Source: Arachidicoccus terrestris (GTDB taxonomy: Bacteria; Bacteroidota; Bacteroidia; Chitinophagales; Chitinophagaceae). Taken from it: a stretch of DNA of 64,000 nt. The stretch covers positions 2,728,001 through 2,792,000 of the forward strand of contig NZ_CP083387.1 of NCBI RefSeq assembly GCF_020042345.1. The letters are read 5' to 3'. Positions within the stretch are counted from its first letter, which is position 1, and each line of letters opens with the position of its first letter. The position numbers and the translations under genes are program-made. Below, piece after piece: positions 9,214 through 16,748 of this stretch. The notes beneath the pieces are model-generated. The model was given only the letters and a program-made list of their open reading frames with translations. It was not told where the DNA came from and did not search any database.

Positions 9214-9957
9214 ATGAAAAAATTTAAAAACAAAGTTGCCCTGATAACAGGGGGCAATAGCGGGATCGGTTATGCGGCTGCAGCCGAATTCGCTTCAGAA
9301 GGTGCGACCGTTATTATTACGGGCAGACGGGCTGCTGCTATTGAACAGGCCGCTACGCAGATAGGAGCCACCGGCCTGGTGTCCGATCAGGCCAGCCTGT
9401 CTGATACCGAACGTCTTTATCAGGATGTCGGGTCCAGATTCGGAAAACTGGACATTCTCTTCATCAATGCCGGGATTACCGGAACCCAAAGTCTGATCCA
9501 GGATGCCAGTGAAGATAACTTTGACAGCGTCATGAATATCAATTTCAAAGGAGCCTATTTTACGCTGAGTAAATTTATCCCTTTATTGAAGGATGGGGCT
9601 TCAGTGGTCATCCTTTCATCCGTCGTGGCGTCGACCCATATGGCAAAGAGTTCTGTATATCAGGCCAGTAAAGCGGCATTAAACTCTATGGCTAAAACGG
9701 CGGCCGTGGAGCTGGCAGGAAGAAGGATCAGGGTCAATATTGTCAGCCCGGGACCCCACAAAACAGAAATCATGAAAAAAGCAGGCCTGAATGATGAGGC
9801 GGTCGAACAGATAAATGCACATCTGACTGAGTCTATCCCACTCAAAAAAATGGGCGAGGTTAAAGACATCGCTAAACTTATCAGTTATTTCTGCGAAGAC
9901 CACTCTTCTTTTATAACGGGGACGGAGGTTATCGTTGATGGAGGGATGACTTTATAG
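9214..9957 (+). CDS. Short-chain dehydrogenase/reductase (SDR)
   Basis: 247 residues, standard for a classical SDR. The NAD(P)-binding glycine motif is TGGNSGIG (residues 12-19), a Rossmann NAG motif is in FINAGITG, the catalytic Ser lies in ILSSVVAS, and the YxxxK pair is Tyr149/Lys153 in SVYQASKAAL. The C-terminus FITGTEVIVDGGMTL is typical. An arginine pair after strand 2 (TGRRAAA) suggests NADPH preference. Substrate unknown; SDR genes of this kind next to HxlR regulators are commonly induced by aldehydes, quinones or oxidants (family knowledge). The stop lies 18 bp from the end of the tnpB element. Confidence 0.9.
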   Translation: MKKFKNKVALITGGNSGIGYAAAAEFASEGATVIITGRRAAAIEQAATQIGATGLVSDQASLSDTERLYQDVGSRFGKLDILFINAGITGTQSLIQDASEDNFDSVMNINFKGAYFTLSKFIPLLKDGASVVILSSVVASTHMAKSSVYQASKAALNSMAKTAAVELAGRRIRVNIVSPGPHKTEIMKKAGLNDEAVEQINAHLTESIPLKKMGEVKDIAKLISYFCEDHSSFITGTEVIVDGGMTL

Positions 9958-10140
9958 TATCTTGTTACTGCTCAGCTATGCATCAGGTTTTTCCTTTTGC
10001 ATAGCCTTCGCTTCAGGCTTCACAGACTCCCCCAGTGGGAACGCCTCCGCCTGTTTTTGTTTAGTGTCCGACTGCGCACCACAGCCAGACAATATTTTAA
10101 GGCCCTCCCTGAGTATGTTCCGGGCGGCATTGACATCTCT
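9958..10140 (-). ncRNA. Putative omega-RNA / right end of the tnpB element
   Basis: TnpB nucleases use a guide RNA that overlaps the 3' end of tnpB and runs through the element's right end into the flanking DNA. Here the tnpB tail has hairpin potential: an 8-bp perfect stem GCTATGCA/TGCATAGC (9975-9982 with 9998-10005) spans the stop codon, and further stems include AGCCT/AGGCT just upstream in the minus-strand sense. The guide would be read from bases below about 9960, i.e. the 3' end of the SDR gene. The exact boundary cannot be fixed without other copies of the element. Confidence 0.4.
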
Positions 10141-11184
10141 GTCATGCGTGGTATGACAGCAGCTGCAGGTCCAGGCCCTGTCAGCCAGAGTCAGGTTTTC
10201 TTTCTTTTCCCTGCATACATGACAGGTTTTGGAAGAGGGAAAGAACCGGTCAACTTTCACGAACTTCCGGCCATACCAGTTACATTTGTACTCAAGCTGG
10301 GTCAATAGCTTTCCCAGTGAAGCGTCTGACAGGGACTTTGCCAGACAGTGGTTTTTCAACATATTTTTCACCGCAAGGTCCTCTACCGCGACACAGTCGT
10401 GATTCTTGACGATGTCGGTAGTGATCTTATGCAGGTGGTCCTCCCTGAGGTTCTTTATCCTTTCATGCAGCCGGGCTACTATACGGCGTTGCCGTTTCCT
10501 GGATTTGCTGCCTTTCTGCTTTTTGGAGAGTTGCCTCTGTCTGTGTTTTAGTTTCTTCTCCAGTGTCTTCAGCGGTTTGATATTTTCATATCTGGTGCCA
10601 TCCGACAGGATGGCGGCATCCTTGATCCCTACATCGACACCGGTATCCTTACCCGTACCGGCCAGTATCTCTCTGGGGACCTCACAGGTAAAGGAAACGT
10701 AATAGTTGCCTGTAGTGGTCCTGGACAAATGCAGGTATAAGATTTTCCCTTTGATCTGCCTGCTTATTTTTATCCTGATCCCTGTTTTCAGTTTCGGGAG
10801 CCAGAGAAGGTCACCCTCCACCCTGAAGCCCTGTGGCAGCTTAAAGCACTGACGGTCGCTCCTGCACCTGAATCTGGGGTACCTGTTCTGTCCCTTAAAG
10901 AAACGCTTATAGCTATCCTCTACATTTTGCATGGCCATCTGCAGTGGCTGGGCGATCACCTCGCCCAGCCACCCGGTTTCCTGCCGGCTTTTAAGGACAG
11001 GCAGCATTTTGGCGGTGTCATAGTAAGACAGGGATTTGCCGGTCTCTTCATAGGTCTTTTGCCGCAGTTCAAGGGCATAATTGTACACGAACCGACAACA
11101 GCCAAATTGCCGGACCAGAAAATTAATCTGCTCCCCTTCGGGGTAGATCCGAAATTTATAAGCTTTCAGGTGCGTGCTTTTCAC
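9976..11184 (-). CDS. tnpB: TnpB RNA-guided endonuclease (IS200/IS605 type, no TnpA)
   Basis: 402 residues. Starts with the usual KAYKFRIYPE and N-terminal helix-turn-helix (PEGEQINFLVRQFGCCRFVYNY). The split RuvC nuclease looks intact: Asp184 in GVDVGI, Glu268 in VAVEDLAV and Asp350 in HDRDVNAARNI. Between the last two is a four-Cys zinc finger, Cys321/Cys324 and Cys340/Cys343. TnpB cuts DNA guided by its omega-RNA and supports persistence of the element. No Y1 transposase tnpA is present on either side, so it is an IS1341-like solo element that would need a transposase in trans. The last ~35 residues (after GAQSDTKQK) are low-complexity and probably reflect omega-RNA coding. Confidence 0.95.
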   Translation of the reverse strand: MKSTHLKAYKFRIYPEGEQINFLVRQFGCCRFVYNYALELRQKTYEETGKSLSYYDTAKMLPVLKSRQETGWLGEVIAQPLQMAMQNVEDSYKRFFKGQNRYPRFRCRSDRQCFKLPQGFRVEGDLLWLPKLKTGIRIKISRQIKGKILYLHLSRTTTGNYYVSFTCEVPREILAGTGKDTGVDVGIKDAAILSDGTRYENIKPLKTLEKKLKHRQRQLSKKQKGSKSRKRQRRIVARLHERIKNLREDHLHKITTDIVKNHDCVAVEDLAVKNMLKNHCLAKSLSDASLGKLLTQLEYKCNWYGRKFVKVDRFFPSSKTCHVCREKKENLTLADRAWTCSCCHTTHDRDVNAARNILREGLKILSGCGAQSDTKQKQAEAFPLGESVKPEAKAMQKEKPDA

Positions 11185-11664
11185 AATTTAATTTTTTTAC
11201 AATAGAATACCTGTACCCCTTTAATGTGGTCTTATACGACCAGGGCATGATTTCATTAATATTTGGATTGATGGCTGTTCTTACTGCCTATGGCAAAGCG
11301 GCAGATGTACAGTCAGGTCAAATCAACGAAGTAGGTTCGTCATCATCTCCACCCTATTAGTATCAGTGCTTTTCCGATGACAGGGGCAAAATTAAATAAT
11401 TACAGTGAAAGAAGCGGAGATGGCTGTCAACTTTTAAAGACAGGTTCTGCATTTTCCGGAACTGTGCTTCGAGTAGGTGTTAAACTTGTAGCCCTTTTTG
11501 GATATAATAAACTGACAATCAATTAAATAATTATATGCCTGAGCAGTTACAGTACCTTAGATCGCTTCGCCATGCAATAATCCCGGTTGACAGTTGAATA
11601 TGTCCACTTTAGCCGAAAGGATCTTCTTATCTGTGCTGCCCGCCGGTAATTTTGATTTTATAAA
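11185..11664. other. Stretch between tnpB element and DUF1223 gene
   Basis: The left end of the tnpB element must lie in the first part, but I cannot define it. A short plus-strand frame open from ~11196 to a stop at 11360 contains an ATG at 11247 and one hydrophobic segment (MISLIFGLMAVLTAY); it may be a gene remnant or chance. The remainder to 11664 shows no gene and should hold the promoter of the DUF1223 gene. Confidence 0.35.
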
Positions 11665-12441
11665 ATGAATATTATGAAGTCAAACAAAAAAATTATCTAC
11701 CTCGCCGCAACCCTCTGTTTCCTATTCGCTGCAGGTTACCGCTCCGTTGCTCAGAAAAGGCCAGCTACAGAAATCAGCGGGCAGGGGTTCGCCGTTCTGG
11801 AGCTATTCACTTCCGAAGGGTGCTCAAGCTGCCCGCCGGCGGAAGCCCTGCTTGAACAGGTCGACCAGTCTTCAGTTGGCCAGCCTGTTTACGTGCTGGC
11901 CTATCATGTTGACTATTGGGATCGTCAAGGCTGGAAAGATGCCTTTAGCGACCACCGGTTTTCAGCAAGACAATATCGATACAGTCATTTGTTGTCAGGC
12001 CGGATCTATACACCCCAGTTGATCATTAACGGAGCGGCGGAGGGGATTGGCTCCGATGCGGAGTTTGTAAACAAGGGAATTCATCAGGCATTATCGGCGC
12101 AGCCAAACACCACGCTCCAAGTCAAAGGGAAGCTGTTTCAAAATACGGCTGAACTTCAATATCAGATTCAGGGAACCTTGTCCCGAGAGAAGCTACTTAT
12201 AGCGATCGTTCAGAATCATGCGGTCAGCCATGTGCTGCGGGGGGAAAATAAGGGGCGTACGCTATCACATACAGCCATTGTCCGGGACCTGCAGCCGTTT
12301 GTTATCGACGGCCATAAAGGTGGAGCGATCACGGTTCCGCTGCCGCAGCGTTTTAATAGGAAGGATTGGCGTATTATAAGTTTTTTACAGGATCCACAAA
12401 CAGGACATATTAGCGCTGCCAGTCATGCGGACATCATATAA
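11665..12441 (+). CDS. Secreted DUF1223 thioredoxin-fold protein
   Basis: 258 residues (or 255 from the ATG at 11674). Has an N-terminal signal peptide (KKIIYLAATLCFLFAAGY). The family hallmark is clear: LELFTSEGCSSCPPAEALL, a thioredoxin-like strand followed by CSSC, then YHVDYWDRQGWKD and the YTPQLIINGA segment with a cis-Pro-like position. DUF1223 proteins are exported and of unknown biochemical function, thought to act in redox chemistry. It precedes ohr by 27 bp, so a shared oxidative-stress transcript is plausible. Confidence 0.9.
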   Translation: MNIMKSNKKIIYLAATLCFLFAAGYRSVAQKRPATEISGQGFAVLELFTSEGCSSCPPAEALLEQVDQSSVGQPVYVLAYHVDYWDRQGWKDAFSDHRFSARQYRYSHLLSGRIYTPQLIINGAAEGIGSDAEFVNKGIHQALSAQPNTTLQVKGKLFQNTAELQYQIQGTLSREKLLIAIVQNHAVSHVLRGENKGRTLSHTAIVRDLQPFVIDGHKGGAITVPLPQRFNRKDWRIISFLQDPQTGHISAASHADII

Positions 12442-12468
12442 TGAGATTAAAAGTTAAATATTAATAAA

Positions 12469-12927
12469 ATGGAAACACAAACAAGGATAACGGTCATTGA
12501 TGACAAAATTAACGAAGGTCAAAAAGTGCTTTATACAGGCAAGACGCATGTTAGCGGTGGCAGAGACGGGTTTGCCAGCAGCAGTGACAAGCGGTTACAA
12601 ACCAAGTTAGGCACACCCGGCAATAGTCCCGAAGGAACGAATCCCGAACAGCTGTTTGCGGCAGGTTGGTCAGCCTGCTTTATCGGGGCGATGCAACTGA
12701 GTGCCGCCCGTTTAGGGCTGCTCGTTCCTGACGGGACTGCAGTTGATGCAGAGGTGGATCTTACCGCCGCTGCAGGAAGTTTCTCCCTCCAGGCAAGGCT
12801 GAATGTCGTATTGCCCGGACTAAACGCTGACCAGGCCGGTCAACTGGTAACAGCTGCACATAATAGTTGCCCGTATTCCAAGGCGACAAAGGGCAACATG
12901 AATGTGCAGATCAATATTGTCGTATAA
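12469..12927 (+). CDS. ohr: Organic hydroperoxide resistance protein (Ohr/OsmC family)
   Basis: 152 residues. Ohr is a thiol peroxidase that reduces organic and fatty-acid hydroperoxides in the cytoplasm. The two reactive cysteines are present: peroxidatic Cys70 in FAAGWSACF and resolving Cys134 in AHNSCPYSKATKGN. The Ohr-type segment NPEQLFAAG and the C-terminus ending VQINIVV also fit. The start MTETQ-like residues METQTRITVI are normal. It follows the DUF1223 gene closely and ends before a good hairpin terminator. Confidence 0.93.
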   Translation: METQTRITVIDDKINEGQKVLYTGKTHVSGGRDGFASSSDKRLQTKLGTPGNSPEGTNPEQLFAAGWSACFIGAMQLSAARLGLLVPDGTAVDAEVDLTAAAGSFSLQARLNVVLPGLNADQAGQLVTAAHNSCPYSKATKGNMNVQINIVV

Positions 12928-12953
12928 TATTTAAAAACCTGGATTACAACCGG

Positions 12954-12994
12954 AGCCTTCCTGGTATAAAATACCGAGAAGGCTTCTCGTTTTT
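12954..12994 (+). terminator. Rho-independent terminator after ohr
   Basis: AGCCTTC (12954-12960) pairs with GAAGGCT (12978-12984); inside, GGTAT pairs with ATACC around an AAA loop. An alternative stem CGAGAAG/CTTCTCG lies over the 3' arm. A T-run starts at 12990. Confidence 0.75.
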
Positions 12995-13038
12995 GCCGAC
13001 ACGTATCGTTTAATATAAGTGTTTGTGAACGCAAGTTT

Positions 13039-13071
13039 TGTCCGGTTCCCGGTTCATTGTGTCCGGTTCCC
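13039..13071. promoter_or_regulatory. Direct repeats upstream of the heme/P460 gene
   Basis: TGTCCGGTTCCC occurs at 13039-13050 and again at 13060-13071, 21 bp apart, i.e. two helical turns on the same face, about 60-95 bp before the start codon of the following gene. The spacing suggests an operator for a dimeric regulator; which one is unknown. Confidence 0.4.
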
Positions 13072-13132
13072 CGGTTTTTAAAATAGACACCGTTTCGGTT
13101 GACACTATTTTTACGTCCTCAAATGACAGATC

Positions 13133-14113
13133 ATGAAACAGCTCAAAAGTATTTTTTCCAGAAAGTGCTATACGGTACCTGCAATCATAATGATTTCTTT
13201 TATCCTTCTTCAATTTATCGGCCCGACCGTTTCTAACCCACCCGCAACGCACCCGATACAGGCACCCGAAAAAGTGGCCCAGATCTTGAAACGTGCCTGT
13301 TATGACTGTCATTCCAACGAAACGTCCTCAGGCTGGCCCTCTAAAGTAGCGCCTTTTTCCTGGATCGTATTTAAAGATGTCCGGACTGCGAGAAGCAGGT
13401 TTAACCTCTCTACCTGGGATACGTTAACGGCGGCACAGCAACAGGGGCTGGTGTGGGAAATGGTGAATATGGTCCTGGATAATAAGATGCCGCTGCCTTC
13501 TTACAGATTGACACATCCTGCTGCCAGGCTGTCGGAGACGGACATTGAAGTGCTCAAAAACTACGCGGTATCGCTGAACCCGCCCCGTTTTTATGATACA
13601 GCCGCTGTCAATGCAGCCGTATCACAGTTCCGTCCTTCCGTTGCTTCTGATAATGAACAGACGCCTGTTGCTGCGAATGGTGTTCGCTATATCAAAGATT
13701 ATCGCAATTGGCAGGTCATCAGCACTACAAATCGATTTGATAACAATCGCAGTATCCGGATTATTTATGCTAATCCGGTAGCCGTGCAAGCCATTAAAAA
13801 TAACCAAATCAAGCCTTGGCCTGAAGGCAGCATTATTGTAAAGGTGGTTTGGGATATCATCGAGGAGAAAAATGGTGACATTCTGCCTGGTAAGTTTAAT
13901 AACGTCCAGATCATGATAAAAGACAGCAAGCGATTTGAAGACAGCGAGGGGTGGGGGTTCGCCAAATTTACCGGAACGGGACATGTGCCCTATGGGGAAA
14001 AGGCGTCTTTTGATGCAACCTGTTTTAATTGCCATAAAGCTGCCAGTGACAATGGTTATGTATTTAATGTGCCTTTGCCCGACGGAGACCTCTTGCCTGC
14101 CAATCACTTATAA
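13133..14113 (+). CDS. Heme-binding domain / cytochrome P460 fusion protein
   Basis: 326 residues. Signal anchor at residues 13-30. The N-terminal domain is the Bacteroidota haem-binding module with CxxCH at residues 56-60 (RACYDCHSNETSSGWPSKVA). From about residue 175 it changes to a cytochrome P460-like domain: VRYIKDYRNWQVIST, then IRIIYANPVAVQAIKNNQ, and a second CxxCH (CFNCH, 297-301). P460 cytochromes carry a cross-linked c-type heme and oxidise hydroxylamine or nitric oxide; a peroxide or cytochrome role is also possible. Likely periplasmic, attached to the inner membrane. Followed after 20 bp by a second P460-like gene. Function beyond heme binding is inferred. Confidence 0.85.
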   Translation: MKQLKSIFSRKCYTVPAIIMISFILLQFIGPTVSNPPATHPIQAPEKVAQILKRACYDCHSNETSSGWPSKVAPFSWIVFKDVRTARSRFNLSTWDTLTAAQQQGLVWEMVNMVLDNKMPLPSYRLTHPAARLSETDIEVLKNYAVSLNPPRFYDTAAVNAAVSQFRPSVASDNEQTPVAANGVRYIKDYRNWQVISTTNRFDNNRSIRIIYANPVAVQAIKNNQIKPWPEGSIIVKVVWDIIEEKNGDILPGKFNNVQIMIKDSKRFEDSEGWGFAKFTGTGHVPYGEKASFDATCFNCHKAASDNGYVFNVPLPDGDLLPANHL

Positions 14114-14133
14114 ATTCTTTAATATTATATTTT

Positions 14134-14610
14134 ATGAAGCATTTTACATATTTATGCATGGCATTTATTGTGCTGGCCGGGTGCCGGCATATAAGCGACA
14201 ATAACGCTGATAAAAAAAATGACAGTAAGCATCGGGAAGTATATAATGCTCATGGAGAGCAGGTATATAGCGTTTTTGCCAATCGAAATAGAAAAACGAT
14301 GACCATTGTCTATGCCAACCAGCTGGCGATATCGGCGGTAGCCGCAGGATCTACAGGACAGCAGGCAGGTGAGGAACTGACCGTTGTGACTTATCAACAG
14401 GAGAATAATAAGTACTGGTATGGGAGTTATATCAACGGACGGATTCAATCCGTGGAGAAATTAACTTTACAAAGGCCTGACCTGGGCAGCAAAGGCTGGA
14501 ACTATAAGCTTTTAAGCGGAAGGCAACCGTTTGGGGTGGGTGACCGATATATTAATCCATCGGAGCGTATAACGCAAATTTTAGAAAAGCATCCCGTTGT
14601 TTTCCCGTAA
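14134..14610 (+). CDS. P460-like lipoprotein without a heme c motif
   Basis: 158 residues. Lipoprotein signal with lipobox LAGC (Cys17). The mature part resembles a trimmed cytochrome P460 domain: MTIVYANQLAISAVAAG parallels the P460 segment of the previous gene (IRIIYANPVAVQAIKNN), followed by the Trp/Tyr-rich NNKYWYGSYI. No CxxCH is present, so covalent c-type heme is unlikely; it may be a non-heme partner or degenerate paralogue. It sits 20 bp after the fusion protein and 33 bp before the sensor kinase, which suggests one transcript. Confidence 0.6.
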   Translation: MKHFTYLCMAFIVLAGCRHISDNNADKKNDSKHREVYNAHGEQVYSVFANRNRKTMTIVYANQLAISAVAAGSTGQQAGEELTVVTYQQENNKYWYGSYINGRIQSVEKLTLQRPDLGSKGWNYKLLSGRQPFGVGDRYINPSERITQILEKHPVVFP

Positions 14611-14643
14611 ATCAATTAATTTGCTCCCGATAGGCGCTTAAAA

Positions 14644-15681
14644 ATGAGTAATTTCCGACAGATGAAAACATCTGAATTAAAGATATCTCCAGGAATCATC
14701 TGGATAAGCTCCGTCGTCCTGGGCATTTTATCCTCGGTGCCACAACTGGCACAGCATAGTTTTAATATGACAGAAGCGGTAGTCAATGCCATACTGACCT
14801 CCGCTTTTGCTATTATCATGTGGTATGTCAATCTGTTTGTCTTTTCCTGGTATAGGAAAAGGTCTCCCCGTAAACAGACCTCTTCCCGCCGGCTATTTAT
14901 CACATTTGGTATTGGCATTATAATCATGTTTGGCCTGGCCTGGCTACAGCAATTAATTCTGACACATATCAATTTTGGCCCTGTCATGCTGATGATTGAG
15001 GTGCGCGGGCTGTTGATTAATCTTATCTGCTATACGATTCTGCACCTGTTTCAACAGAATTTTGAAAACCGCCGCATCACTATCCAGTTGGAACAGATGA
15101 AAAATGACAATCTCGCTGCGCAATATGAACTTCTCAAACAGCAGGTGAATCCTCATTTTTTATTTAATAGCCTGAATACTTTAAAATCGATGGTTGAAAA
15201 CGGAGAGAAGGAAGCAGTAGGATTTATTATTAAACTTTCGAAGTTTTACCGGCATACACTTGAAACAAGGAAGCTGGATCTGATAACGGTTAAGGAAGAA
15301 ATGGAGATCGTACAGGCTTTTTTATATTTACAAAAAGCCAGGTTTGGGGAAGGCTTTGTTTTTGAACAGCGCCTGGAAACGGCTTCGTTTACTTCACTTA
15401 TTCCTCCTTTTACGTTACAGTTGCTCATTGAAAATTGTCTGAAACATAATATTGTTTCTGAGGAACAGCCCTTACACATTAGGGTATACGAACGGGATGG
15501 AAGACTAATACTTGAAAACCCCATTCAGTTGAAATCCGGGGATCACCATTCCCTGGGAGTCGGGCTGGAGAATATCCGCCTGCGCTACCGGCATCTGACG
15601 GATAAGCAAGTTGAAATAACAGATGATTCTTGTACGTTCAAAATAAAACTCCCTATCATTTATGAAGATCCTCATTATTGA
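14644..15681 (+). CDS. LytS-type sensor histidine kinase
   Basis: 345 residues. Four transmembrane helices (about residues 17-37, 44-68, 83-106, 112-136), no obvious periplasmic domain, then a coiled linker and the His_kinase domain with phospho-acceptor His171 in QQVNPHFLFNSLNTLKS. The HATPase part follows with the N-box LLIENCLKHNI and the G-box GVGLENIRLRYRH. Such kinases pair with LytTR regulators; the partner gene overlaps the 3' end by 20 bp. The signal may be membrane-linked. Its position after the P460 genes hints that these are controlled together, but that is inference. Confidence 0.93.
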   Translation: MSNFRQMKTSELKISPGIIWISSVVLGILSSVPQLAQHSFNMTEAVVNAILTSAFAIIMWYVNLFVFSWYRKRSPRKQTSSRRLFITFGIGIIIMFGLAWLQQLILTHINFGPVMLMIEVRGLLINLICYTILHLFQQNFENRRITIQLEQMKNDNLAAQYELLKQQVNPHFLFNSLNTLKSMVENGEKEAVGFIIKLSKFYRHTLETRKLDLITVKEEMEIVQAFLYLQKARFGEGFVFEQRLETASFTSLIPPFTLQLLIENCLKHNIVSEEQPLHIRVYERDGRLILENPIQLKSGDHHSLGVGLENIRLRYRHLTDKQVEITDDSCTFKIKLPIIYEDPHY

Positions 15682-16423
15682 AGATGAACCCCGGGCAGCC
15701 GCCTCTTTGGAAAAGATCATCACAGAAATCAAACCTGGCGCTTCAATTATCGGAAAATGTCAGAGTATTGCCTCGTCCGTTAAGTTACTTTCTGGACCTG
15801 TGCGGCCTGATCTGATCTTTATGGATATTCAGCTCGGCGATGGCTTGTCTTTTGATATCTTTAAGCAGGTAGATGTCGCTTCTCCCGTTATTTTTTGTAC
15901 CGCTTTTGATGAATATTCAATCGAGGCATTTAAACAAAATGGCATTGATTATATTCTTAAACCCTTCTCCCGGGAAGATATAGAAAAGGCATTGGCTAAG
16001 GTGGATCATATCAGCCGGTTCTATCAGTCTGGTACACAGCCTGACTTCAGTGAACTGATCGCGAAATTATCTGCACCGGCAGGGAAAACAAGTTTTCTGG
16101 TCTTCCACCAGCAAAAGTATATCACTGTTCCGACAGAAAGTATAGCATTCTTTTATGTTCAGCACAATGCGACTTGTATCATGTGTTTTGATCAGCGTGA
16201 GTATGTTATCAATTTATCCTTGGATCAGGTAGCTTTGCAGGTGGCAGCGTTGCAATTTTTCAGGGTAAACAGGCAGTACCTGGTCAACTTTAAGGCGATC
16301 CGGGAAGTTCAACCTTTCTTTATGCGTAAACTGTTTGTCAAGCTGGTCTTTGATACCAAAGAGAAGATACTTGTCAATAAAGAGAAGGCTCCCAGATTAC
16401 TGGCCTGGATGGAAAATCGCTAA
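15662..16423 (+). CDS. LytTR response regulator
   Basis: 253 residues. Receiver domain at 1-118 with acidic pair in IIEDEP, phospho-acceptor Asp55 in LIFMDIQLGDG, Thr/Ser switch in FCTAFDEYS and Lys in ILKPFS. The LytTR DNA-binding domain fills the C-terminal ~100 residues (FFYVQHNATCIMC to FRVNRQYLVNFKAI). The start overlaps the kinase gene by 20 bp, so the two are translationally coupled. Target promoters are unknown; LytTR sites are usually imperfect direct repeats upstream of regulated genes. Confidence 0.94.
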   Translation: MKILIIEDEPRAAASLEKIITEIKPGASIIGKCQSIASSVKLLSGPVRPDLIFMDIQLGDGLSFDIFKQVDVASPVIFCTAFDEYSIEAFKQNGIDYILKPFSREDIEKALAKVDHISRFYQSGTQPDFSELIAKLSAPAGKTSFLVFHQQKYITVPTESIAFFYVQHNATCIMCFDQREYVINLSLDQVALQVAALQFFRVNRQYLVNFKAIREVQPFFMRKLFVKLVFDTKEKILVNKEKAPRLLAWMENR

Positions 16424-16672
16424 CGCTATCTAATTCTTGGATTTTCCTAATATTGAATCAAGGACGCTGTCTGTTAAGCTATTGCCTGCTTCCAGGTTAT
16501 TGAGAATGAAGTTCCGGGCATGTCGTGAACCAGAGAGGAGGCTGGCCGGAAGATCGGTTTGGCAACGGCGTGCAGGCTCAACGGTTGCTTAGGATTAATT
16601 TATTACAGTCGATCAGCAGTTCAGGGAAAACATGGATGGAACTGCAGCATTGGAATGGATGTGGGTTGAAAT

Positions 16673-16686
16673 TGACCGATCGGTCA
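16673..16686. promoter_or_regulatory. Perfect palindrome resembling a TetR-type operator
   Basis: TGACCGATCGGTCA is a perfect 14-bp palindrome of the kind bound by TetR-family repressors. It lies between two convergent gene ends with no promoter to control, so it may be the relic of a lost regulator gene or may have no role. Confidence 0.3.
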
Positions 16687-16698
16687 TGAAGCAAAAAC

Positions 16699-16735
16699 AA
16701 CAAGGGTGCCCATAAATTAATATAGGCACCTTGTT
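16699..16735. terminator. Bidirectional terminator hairpin
   Basis: AACAAGGGTGCC (16699-16710) pairs with GGCACCTTGTT (16725-16735), with one bulged G, around a 14-base AT-rich loop. It separates the convergent LytTR gene and alpha/beta hydrolase gene, 13 bases from the hydrolase stop. Confidence 0.7.
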
Positions 16736-16748
16736 ATTGGGAAGTGTT

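Larger units (their letters stand above)
16424..16748. other. Intergenic stretch with palindrome and terminator
   Basis: No gene seen. Bases 16424-16670 are featureless. They are followed by a 14-bp perfect palindrome and by the hairpin that separates the convergent response-regulator and hydrolase genes; both are listed separately. Confidence 0.5.

Noticed and set aside
9976-11184. Cas12-like effector with a CRISPR array
   Set aside because: The length and zinc finger fit TnpB, and no spaced repeats of CRISPR type occur anywhere in the window.
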